Shown here in pieces: positions 1 to 10,800 of a stretch of 62,000 nucleotides of DNA (positions are counted from its first letter, which is position 1; each line of letters starts with the position of its first letter). This DNA comes from Diphasiastrum complanatum (lineage: Eukaryota > Streptophyta > Lycopodiopsida > Lycopodiales > Lycopodiaceae). The stretch covers positions 77,540,201 to 77,602,200 of the forward strand of contig CM055092.1 in the NCBI GenBank assembly GCA_029204225.1. The letters are read 5' to 3'. The notes below the pieces were generated by a model that searched no databases, was not told where the DNA came from, and worked only from the letters and a program-made list of their open reading frames with translations. A program made the position numbers and the translations under genes.

Positions 1-934
1 CAATTCCGATATTTTCTCCATTAAATATCCATGTGCCTTTTCCTTTGTGACTTATTGAGATCTTGCATTGTGACATATATTTGTTATGGCTCCATAAGAG
101 TTAGGTGTTGTTTTTAGGTGAAAGCAAACTTTGAGAGTAAATGGAAAGCGATGCAATCTCTTGTGTTAATGTTGTGTATTCTGTGAAAGTGCTACAGCAT
201 GTTGCCTATTACTAGAAACAATATGCAATTCCATCTCCTAGAAAAAAGATATATTTTCTATTATCCAGTTACTAGCTCTACTTTCATCCGATTATTCAAT
301 ATTCTTGCTTGTGGATCTTGATCCTGGTAAGTTAAACTCAAGTTTATTGACCTAGAAATCACATGACAGTCCTGTGATAGCTTCCAAAGTGTACAACTTG
401 GATATTCATGAACCTAGTAATTATTCTTATTTAAAATGGCATTTTGGGACTTAAGCATATAGTAAGGATAAACCAAATTATCAATGGCACGTGTATGGAA
501 CACTTGTCATCCTTATTCTTTGTAAATGTGGTTGAGAGTTTGCGCTTTTGTCAATCTAGTTGGATCTTGTAGTTATTGTGTTGCATTTTATCATGTTGAA
601 CCTCTTTGAGATGGTATCATTGTATATGTTTTGGTTTCATGAAGTGGCTTGAGGCTCTTCCTCTCATTATGAAGTGATGCACTTTTATTACCTCATTGAT
701 TTCAGATTATTCACTTACGATTTTTTCAAGTTTTTGTAGCATTTCAAATTAGTGTTCTACTAGAAGTAAGTCGTCCACTTATTTTGAAATAATTTCTTTC
801 TGGAAAATGTAGAGATTATGATCAACACAATTTGTTTAAACCCTACTTCGAACTTGAATTTTTCTATCCTCAACATAAGATACATTTCTATGTGTACCCA
901 TGCCTCATATAGTGATACATGAACTATCTTCTCT
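1..934. other. AT-rich flank, no gene seen
   Basis: This stretch lies downstream of the PRORP 3' end. It is AT-rich with frequent stops in all frames and no recognisable domain, LTR, PBS or polypurine tract. I assign no function. Confidence 0.5.
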
Positions 935-1037
935 ATTTGTGTTCTCTTGTGAAGTTGGTTTATAACTCGATACGTCGACTTATGCGGGAATGTTCTTTTC
1001 CAGCAGTTGTATGAGCGGGAACTATCCTCTCTACTTG
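935..1037 (+). repeat. dispersed repeat, copy A (inverted partner at 2437-2541)
   Basis: About 103 bp that align by eye with the reverse complement of 2437-2541; both begin ATTTGTGTTCTCTTGTGAA and end with a CTATCCTCTCTACTT word. A further diverged, partly overlapping copy seems to follow at about 1035-1110. The two clear copies bracket the last two PRORP exons as an inverted pair. The family is not recognised. Confidence 0.7.
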
Positions 1038-1553
1038 TTTATGAGGTTCGCTATAACTACTGATACAGAACTTATATGGAATATTTTTCTGACAGTTGTA
1101 TAAGGAAAATAATAATAGTTGTGAAATAAGCATTGGGCATCTTCACACTCATAAATTAGCATATTCGCATTAAAAATTGAATGACGAGTCATTGGCACCA
1201 TCTTTTTAGCCCCGTCGCATGTGAGGTTCTTGAGTAAAATGATCTCAAGAGGCAAAAAAGTACTTGATCTGCATGTCAATATTCAGCTCAAGCTAGGCCT
1301 CTAAATGGAGAGGACTTGAGTGTCTTACAATTCGCAATTTTTCCACAGCAACCAATTGTTAACCGTACATGAGAATCAAGGCTATGCGTATGACTCCTTA
1401 GGGATTTAGTTGCCTTACATTTGACAACATGATGTCACAGCATGGCAAAGAGGAGGCATTCAGTGATCAACCTAAGAAAACAATCTTCAACCTCTTTCGA
1501 TGTTGAGCACAAGGAAATGTTGAAAAAGGTTCTATATGCTCCCTGTCATTCAT

Positions 1554-1559
1554 TTTATT
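1554..1559 (-). terminator. candidate polyadenylation signal for PRORP
   Basis: AATAAA reads on the minus strand 86 bp beyond the PRORP stop codon. Position and sequence fit a plant near-upstream element. There is no transcript evidence, and the hexamer is common by chance in AT-rich DNA. Confidence 0.35.
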
Positions 1560-1644
1560 GCAGAAAAAACCAACCTGAGACATGGTTTGTTAAAGTTCTG
1601 TTTTTGAATGTTTGATGCCTGCCTTCAACCTTGATGGATTTGAT

Positions 1645-1875
1645 TCACTTCGAAATCTCAGGTATAGTATGCGAACCAACACCCTCGCCGCCAGTGGACC
1701 TCTGGGACGATCCTCGTTTCTTTCCACAGGATTCACTGGCTAAATTTTTGTCTGGTTCGGATAAAGATGGCTTGGAGTCCATACCACGAGGTCTAGTTAT
1801 ACAAAGCCACTCTCGAGGGGAAAGAACGTCATCACCCCCACTCTTTGGTATATGCCAAGATCCATCTTCAGATTC
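1645..1875 (-). CDS. PRORP: PRORP exon 6: second half of zinc site and C-terminus
   Basis: 231 bp including TGA; acceptor TGTGTAG|GAATCTG after a 115-bp intron. It encodes ESEDGSWHIP and PREWLCITRP; the His and the Cys are 17 residues apart, as in the zinc site of Arabidopsis PRORP1. A tail of about 50 polar residues (ending HTIPEISK) extends past the usual C-terminus. Confidence 0.93.
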   Translation of the reverse strand, partial: ESEDGSWHIPKSGGDDVLSPREWLCITRPRGMDSKPSLSEPDKNLASESCGKKRGSSQRSTGGEGVGSHTIPEISK

Positions 1876-4800
1876 CTACACATTGGCAAAATGAATATAT
1901 AAATAAAATGAACATATGATGAGGCATGCCAGAAAAGAGTAGTTATCAATATTCCATGCAAACGGAATACAAATCTGCCGCATTCACTACCTGAATAACA
2001 ATTGAATAAGGTGGAGGCATGTGAAAGTTTGCACCACGGCCGGTCAGAGTAAACCGCACCTTCAAGCCAACAGCAAAAATAGAATAAACCAAATAGAACA
2101 GTTAGACAATCTGCTAAACCACCTGCATTTGATTACAAGCTGTTTTTACACTTCAGCATTCTACTTTTGCATTTCTATGTCCAAGTGCACTAAGTGCAAT
2201 AGAACTCCACCTAGTGGAGGAGCCATCAAACAACAGGCGCCCTGTTTGCAGACTAGAAAGTAACATGCACTTGAGGTTACTTAAACTTCCGAATGAAAAA
2301 CATAGAAACGTCACCTAGCTTTATATAGAGTTTTCATAACCCTCAACAAAATATACTTGTATTAGGATACTTGTAAGCAACAAATGCTGTCTGCCATCAT
2401 TATTCCACATCAGAAAACCAACTTCAGAAAAGAACAGAAGTAGAGAGGATAGCTCCCGCTCATGCAACTGTTGGGAGAAAATATACCCATATAAGTTGAT
2501 GTATCAGGAGTTATAAGCCAATTTCACAAGAGAACACAAATATCAAGGTACAATTGCTCTACCAATTGCTCTACAGTTCTCTGTTTCTGTCCCCCTGGGA
2601 CCATGGGACCATCAGTGATCGTAACGAACAGGCTAGAGGTTAGTATCCTTGACAGAACCCAACATGGATTAATGCACCTGAACTGGACCATCCCGTACCG
2701 GAAACATTCGGCAAACTACACAGTAATAATGCTCTTAAATAGAGCTTTCATCTGATACCCATATTGCCCAAAAAAAACCTAAAAAAGAAAAAACACGATT
2801 CTAAGCGTTTCTACAAAAAATCCGAAATGCAATTCTGGACCACGTTTCGGAATCAGAGTGCAACTATGGTATGTATCATATAGGTGATCAAGAATGCCAA
2901 ATAATGGCATCCATTTGAATGTTTTTGTGAATAAGATGGTAACATTTCTTTCAATTTCGCACAAAATGGTATGATGCTAGATATAAAGGCCAACCCAAGA
3001 GTGCTACATCCATGAAGAAATAGACTTCACACAAACTCCAAGCCACATTCATAGCTAGAAATGCTAGATAACAATTGAGGATGCATATATATCTCCAAGC
3101 TATTTGCAAAATTCACAGCTTTTCAATGGCGGTGACAGCATAGCTTGGAGCATACACACGGCCTGAGCTAGCTTCGAGGACCAAGCATGTCATGGAAAAG
3201 TAGTAAGTAGCCACAAGTAGAGCCTTACGCAAAGGGGTAGATTGTGATTGCGATACAAGCATTGATTGGACGCCTTTGTATTTAGTATTAAATTAGGGGT
3301 GTAGAAGAATTCTTGAAACTAGCGAATAGAACTATTGTGCCAAAGTTTAGTACTGCTAGGAGGGCCATAAAATTATGCAGTGAGGGCTGAAAGTGGAAGA
3401 CAAAACAAGAAAATGGTTGGCACATAAAGGAAACTATGATTTAAAGGCATGATCAATGTTGGTATCATAAGCAGTAGTAGATAGCAATGGCATCAAGGAT
3501 GACAAGGGACATCAGGAAGCGAAAAGTAATAATCACTCTAGCAATCAAGACAGGAAATGCAAAATGCATATCTTCTTTTGGTGGAGAAAGAGAAAAGGGG
3601 AGAAGCATGTGGAATATGAACGTTTTTAGGTACAAACACCATAGATGAACACAGAAAGGGTACATGAGGACATATAGCACTTGTAATCATAGTAAGAGTG
3701 AAAACCAGATAATGATGAGTTGACTATTGTCAAAAAGCCTGAAAAAGGGTCTTTAAACTTTGAGGTAGTAATGCATATATTCACATGCTTATGGACAATG
3801 ATCACAAACAAGATGGAAAATCAACATGCATGCATCACATCACATAAGTACCACATCTATATAGCATAGAGGGGCCAAGATGCCGACCCCCATGCCCCCA
3901 CAAGAGAATCTTCATTGAGACATATATGATCACCGATACAGAATGAGTTGCATTATGCTTCATAATGCCTTTGTTGAGATCTTCAACGTGAACTTATTGC
4001 AAGCATCGTAAAGTTCATCCAACAATTATATTTTAACCTAACATAGATTTGATGTTCCTTTCTTTACAGCTTTCCAGCAACATGCAATGATGATTTTGTG
4101 TAATATGGCTTCAGGAAAATGTGCAGATAATGCTTTTATCAATGATGCAAGCCATCTAGCCAAGTAGAGAGAAAAATAGATAACTCTTGGGTAGAGGAGA
4201 AGATGGGTCAAGGGAGGGGGAGATAGAGATCTAGTTCTACGGGAGAATGAAGAATTAAAATTTCTACTGAGGTATTATATGCCCTTGATTCCATGGAAGT
4301 GTTGAGAAAAAGAATGTTTTAGAGTAGCTTGTAGATGGGTGTTTTACGTGGTGAAAAAACGTTCATTTCTTATGAGATTCAACAATATATATGAAGACTC
4401 AACTCTTCAATGAGAGGTTGTAGCTCAGTAGCTCACTTTTGCTCATCCAAGGCTTATTCTCACGTTCTAAATAGAGTGCTCTACTCATGACTTAAGAAAA
4501 GGGAGATGCTAAATAGAATTCTCCATAGATTTTCACACCATGCAAAAGCATGTATGGTTCCCTTGTAGAAGAGGGTGCACTTTGCATGTTTGACATTGAT
4601 TCAAAGGGACACTTACCCATGTTTCTCTTCATAATTGAATTACATGAGATATTTAACAATTAATGGGGTAGGCTTCGTTGTGCACTTCAAAGATGGCTAT
4701 ATATAGAAGCAAACTTCACTACTAATTCTAGTAGAAAAATGTTATTCCTTTGAAAGAATTAACAGTTGGCTCGAATTTCTACAAAAGCTTGCTCCACTTG

Positions 4801-7800
4801 AACGCTATATGACTTTTCATGGACGTCTTATTTTTGTTGACTTCTTGCCCAGGACCTTTCCGTTAAAGTTCTTGAAATTTTATGCCTGATATAGATGTTA
4901 TGTATGTTCAAAAGCATACACATATTTAGCATTATCAGTCGAAGTATTCTTAATGACATCTTAAGTCTTTGACAACTTTTTGAGAATCTAATTTAGATAG
5001 AACATTGTATGATTTGATTATATTTCATTTGTTTTCTTGTACTTATGAATTAAAATATGTTTAATTTGTGTACTACAACCATTATTGATAATGTAATAAG
5101 AGCTAGGTCATTTGAACTGTATCTAACTTCTACTGCCATATTTCAGGGGAAAAAACAAAGAAAAAGGACAGACCTTGTTTATCTCGTTGATCATGCTTTC
5201 ATGTTAAGGTATTTTCAGACTAGAAAAGTAGATGCCTCACAACTAACAATAGGCCAAAAAATCAGAGCATCACAAAATTTTCAATTTCCTACAAACTTCT
5301 GGAGCACTTCCTGTCCTTCGTAAAGCATCACCTTTCAGCATCTTCGAAATTTTAAAATGCAATTGTGCTTTCTCTTCTGTGTTTGCAGTTGGATTTTTGC
5401 TTTCTTGCCCTTCAACACATCAGTTTTTGCCTACCTTACAGATCTGTCAAAATCCTTTTGTTTGTTTTCTTCTTGATTCAAACATGTCAGATCTCTCGCC
5501 ACCCTTCATCAGTTTCATATAATTTTGTTCTCATTTTGACCTGATAGAATCTTCAAAGTTTGTTTGTGTTGATTGCTTCTCTAATTTAACTTTAAAATGG
5601 GATTTTCCAAAAACCTCCAAAAATCACCCCATCAAAGGAAGCTAAGTGATTTCTTGTTATTCTTTCCTGCACTAGCTTTCCCACTGACTTATTTTTTGTA
5701 TTCGTTTTCTCGCCTTGAAAATAATGATTCGCTGCCTTTCTGGGCCTCAGTAGGTCACTTTAGGCGAAGGCTTAAATAATATTGGCAGGTTTCTATGATA
5801 TATCTTTAAATACTTATTACGTGTATGAAAATACAAATAATTTGCATAGCATATGATTCTCATGCATATTGAACTCATATTGCAGAGTATATTATGGAAA
5901 ATTTTAATTAGCATATAATGATCCTTTAGTGTGTAACATTTTAACCCCCCATGTGGTGTATCTGTGGGCACATACACTTCTTTTAAGGTCACAGTTCCAT
6001 CTTTCAATTCTGGACCTAAAACATAATACCACATTCCTTGTGCACAGGCAAACATACTGATCGTTTATTAGTAGGATCCAATACTGGATCAAGTATGACC
6101 ATGGATAAATAGGTCACCAATTTGTAAACCAACCAAGAGATATGTTCTTGAATTGGATCAAGTATGACCATAGATAAATAGGTCACCAATTTGTAAACCA
6201 ACCAAGAGATATGTTCTTGAATAGTAGCCACGCTAAGCATCTAGCCCACATTTGGTTAAGTGTTTTGCCAATTGTGACTTTTGACGAGACCCTCTTTAGC
6301 GAACAGTTAGAGACAAAGGTTCAGGATGACTATCATGGACCTAGTGACACGTGCCAAAGTTGACAGAATGTGACAAACAGTTTTGGTACACTAAATTAGT
6401 GTTATGATTACTAAGCTGCCAAACTCCAAGCATGAGTGCACTCTGCATTACCTATAATTTACCTGTCCAGGGTATGATGTGAGCCAAAATTCTCAGCTTC
6501 AAATATCAAAATGATATACTTGACCTGAACTTATACTTTTGAGGTCAAACCAGAAGTTTTAAAAAGCAATGCTCAAAGTAACGTGCAAGATTTTGAAGGC
6601 TCACCTGATGTCGCTCTTTCCATTTTGGAAAAAAATCTTTTCCCAGAAGCTGAAACAGATGATCACGCATTTCATCATTCGTAACAATCAAGCACTTGTT
6701 TCTAACAGCAGCATAAAGCCAATACCTGATACCAAAGGCAAGTAAGTCATAAGTCATTTACTTTTATTCCAGAAACTGATACAGTCAAATATCTGCTTGA
6801 CTTCTACTGAGCACATTTAAAAAGCTTCTTAAAAACTAAGACCAGGCCTTATGCTGCACAAAGGTACAACCCAATACAAGAAATTTGCCATTGTATGTGA
6901 GAAAAAACTGAATACCATATGCCACTAGAAAGTCTCTACAAGGTGCAACGAAGACACTGCAACATAGAAGAACGTCCACCCAAAGCGTATAGTCCAACCA
7001 TGCCATAACCACATGGTAGAACAATCACTCATATGCATCCGAGCTATGATACTAAATAGTCTCATCAAAAATGTAGAACAACTGATCAGACAGATCTTGA
7101 TTCTACCAACAAAGTTACTTGACAAAGGATGAGAAAGAAACGAACGCGAACTCGAAACTTTTTTCTATTCGTGATCAACTCGAAAAGATTCGCGAAACAG
7201 TGTCTTGTGGAAGCTCGTAGCTTTCTTGCTAAGCTCGAAAGATTCGCGAACAGAATCTTGTCGCGAAATTTTTCTGCTTCTTGTTCAAGCCTCAGATGTC
7301 GCGAAATTGTCGCAAACAATTCGCGAAATCTTCTAAACTGTTCTTCAAGCTCACCTGTCGCAAAACTATCTCGAAAAAGTTCGCGAAATATTCTAGCTTC
7401 CTTTCAAGCTCAGGAATTGTCATCTGTCACGAACGATTCGCGAATGACGAAAATGTTGCGAAGAGACAAGTGTCGCGAACAATTCGTGAAACACGAAGCT
7501 GAAACGAAGAGACAAACTGTCGCAAAATATTCGCGAACAGAATTTATTCGACTCTGAGAAACCAGAACGTTGTTGAATATCAACCGTCAAAACGATTGGA
7601 TTCTGTTACAGAAGCAAAAAGGCCAAAGGACTTATCTTGTAACAATATAAATACATGTGCACTTATAGTAATAACATACTGAAGATCGGTTGGATGGCAC
7701 AAACTACTCCTTGTGGAGTTACATGATGAAGAATCTTCTCATAGCGAAAGGGCTGTGGGATTTGGTAAATGGTGATGAGGAAAGGCCTCCGTCATTGGCA

Positions 7801-10800
7801 CCTCCTACACCTCGTGGATCATCATCATCAACATCATCTTCTACATCTTCGGAAGAACAAAAGAAGTGGGATACAAGGGATGCACAAGCACATTCTATGG
7901 TTGCTCTTGCTGTGAAAAGATCTATCTTACCTCATATTAGGTCTTGTAAGACATCTAAAAGTGCGTGGGATACACTTTATACTATGTATAGAGTCAAAAT
8001 TCCAGCAAGAGTGGTGTATCTTAGAAATCAGCTTTCTTTGTTGAAGATGCAAGAAGGGGATCAAGTGACCAATCACTTGACAAAGATCAAGGATCTTCAT
8101 GAGGAGCTTCTCAATATTGATGAGATAATTGAGGATGCTCAATTTGTTTCCATTACTCTCAACTCATTACCTTCATCTTATCTTCCATTTGTTTCATCTT
8201 TGAGTTTAGGGGACAGCAACTCTCCTTTGATGAACTTGTTTGGCTGCTTCTTCAAGAGGAGCAAACGAGGCAAAACTTTGCGGGTGACACTCAACAAGAT
8301 TAAGCTTTCTTCACAAAAAACAAGGGCAAAGGCAAGTCAAAAGAAAAGGGGAATCCTCCTTCCAAGGATGAGCAAAAGCCCGTTGGAGGTCAAAATGTCA
8401 ACACTCAAAAGAAGAAAGGGAAGTGCCATTATTGCAAAAGGTATGGGCACTTCATCAAGGATTGTAAGAAGAAGCTTGCGAAAGAGGAGAGTAAAGGAAT
8501 TGATACTAGTGCTTCACTTGCTACTTTGGAGCAAGAGCTTGAAGCTAATGGTGATCTCTTCAACCAAGACTATGCTTTGTGTCTAATATTGCTTCTACTA
8601 GTACTACTGCATCTATGAGAAATTTCGATTCTGTTTTGCAAGTTGCTGATTTTCAGCCCATTGAATGAGTGATTGATAGTGTTGCTACTCGTCATATGAC
8701 TTCTCGTAAAGAAGCATTCACTAGATTAGTGAAAGTGCAAAATGGAAGTAAGGTACAATGTGTGGATGATGCATCTTATTCTATTCATGGAATTGGAATT
8801 GTAGCCATCATCTTGCCTAATGGTGAAGAAAAGTACATTAAGAATGTGCTTTATGTTCCGGGAATCAAGAAGAATCTTCTTTCGGTTTCAACTATGTTGA
8901 AGCAAGGACTACTTGTTGAGTTCAAAGAAGATAAGTGTCTTGTCAAGGATCCTAAAAGATCACTCTTGATTATTGTTTCGGGAACAATGCATGCTGGCTT
9001 ATTCATTATGGATACCTATGAGCGACGAATTCCCTCTACATGTCTTGTTGCTTCTACATCACAATCATTGGAGTTGGCTGAATTGTGGCACGCAAGGTTT
9101 GGGCATCTCAACTTTGCAAGTTTGAAGAAGCTGAAGACATTTAATATGGTAGAAGACATTCCTACTATTGAGCAGCCGAAAGGGCATGTATGCGAGGGGT
9201 GCATACTTGGAAAGTTTCAAAGGAAACCTTTTCCAATTGATGGAACTATAAGGGTTCTTGATAAATTTGATTTGATTCATAGTGATGTTTGTGGTCCAAT
9301 GAGGACCGAATCCATTGGAAAGTGCATCTATTTTGTGACTTTTATTGATGACTTTTCCCGTTTTACATGGATCTATCCTATGAAGGCTAAATCGAAAGTT
9401 TTTCAACGTTTCAAAGATTTTCTAGCAATGGTGGAAAATCAGTTTGGGCATTCTTTGAAGACCCTACGCACAGATCGAGGAGGGGAATACATCAAGAATA
9501 CGTTCGGTGCATTTCTTAGAAAAGGGAATTCTACATCAAATGAAAACTCCCTATACGCCTCAACAAAATGGTGTTGCCGAGCGAAAGAATCGCACACTTA
9601 TGGAGATGGCCCGTTGCATGCTCAAAGCAAAGGGGCTGCTGCCTCACAAGTTTTGGGCTGAAGTGGTTATAACGGCAGCATACATAAGCAATCGTTGTCC
9701 TACTAAAGCATTGAAAGTATAAACGGAACGCGTTTCCAACAGACATTCCAAACACGTTCCGTTTCAGAAAGTGATCTTAAAAAAGAAAATTTGGAAAGTT
9801 TGGTATGGAAAGAAGCCTACAATCTCTCACTTTCGCATTTTTGGTTGTATGGCTTATGCTTTTGTTCCAAATAACCTTCGTACAAAGCTTGAGGATAAAA
9901 GAGTTAAATGCATTTTTGTTGGCTATAGTAGTGAAAGCAAAGGCTATAGGCTGTTCAATTTGAGCACTAACAAGATTATTGTTAGTCGTGATGTGCATTT
10001 TGATGAAAAGAATTCATTGGATGTGGCCCCAACTCATATCTTGAAGGGGGACAGCCCACATAGTGTGAATGTTAAAGTTCTTCCAAATTTGGTACCATCT
10101 TCTATTGCTGGAGATAAGGGGTAGCAATCAACCAGTTTCGACCTGCCCAACACCTCATCAAGTAACGTTCATCAAGAACCGCCCATTGTTGCTCATAATC
10201 AGCCTGCAGGAACTGTTGGACAGCAAGGACCAGTTTTGGAAGATCTTGGACAGCCAAGTGCGGTGTTGGAGGATCTTGGACAGCAAATTGTAAGAAGAGA
10301 CATAGCTGTTGGACAGCCCAAAACGATCCCACGGTGGCTGTTGTCGACTTTGTGGGACAGCAAAGTAAGTTCATTTTATGATGGAAAGACACGTGCCTCT
10401 ACAAAATCAGTGGACTATGCTGATTTTTCAGATTTTGCTCTTACATCTCATGGAGATGTTGCAGAAGAACCTGTTTACTATGAGCAGGCCAAGGGAGTAA
10501 AATGTTGGGAGGATGTGATGCAAGATGAGTATGACTCACTTATGAAAAACCAGATTTGGGTTCTTGTTGATCTTCCTCGTGGGAAGAAGGCAACTGGTTC
10601 TAAATGGGTATACAAAATCAAGTATAAGGCAGATGGTACCATTGAAAGGTACAAGGCAAGGCTCGTTGCCAAAGGCTATGCTCAGCAAAAGGGGATTGAT
10701 TATGAGGAGACTTTTTCTCCTACTGCTCGGATGACTACCGTGAGGGTAGTAACCTCTTTGGCTGCCCACTTTGGTTGGTGTTTGCGGCAACTTGACATAA

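Larger units (their letters stand above)
2060..6604 (-). other. PRORP intron 4 (4.5 kb)
   Basis: Apart from dispersed-repeat copy B and the 69-bp tandem duplication, I see no retroelement domain here. Two open stretches (5057-5323 plus; 5747-6055 minus) show no recognisable family and are treated as chance or decayed sequence. AT content is high throughout. Confidence 0.6.

Noticed and set aside
5057-6055. Extra PRORP or neighbouring exons at 5057-5323 (plus) and 5747-6055 (minus)
   Set aside because: The PRORP frame joins perfectly without them and neither matches a known domain.
7129-7557. 142-codon open frame across the TCGCGAA segment
   Set aside because: The segment is a repeat-word array, open in several frames, with no similarity to gag or any protein; treated as LTR-like DNA.
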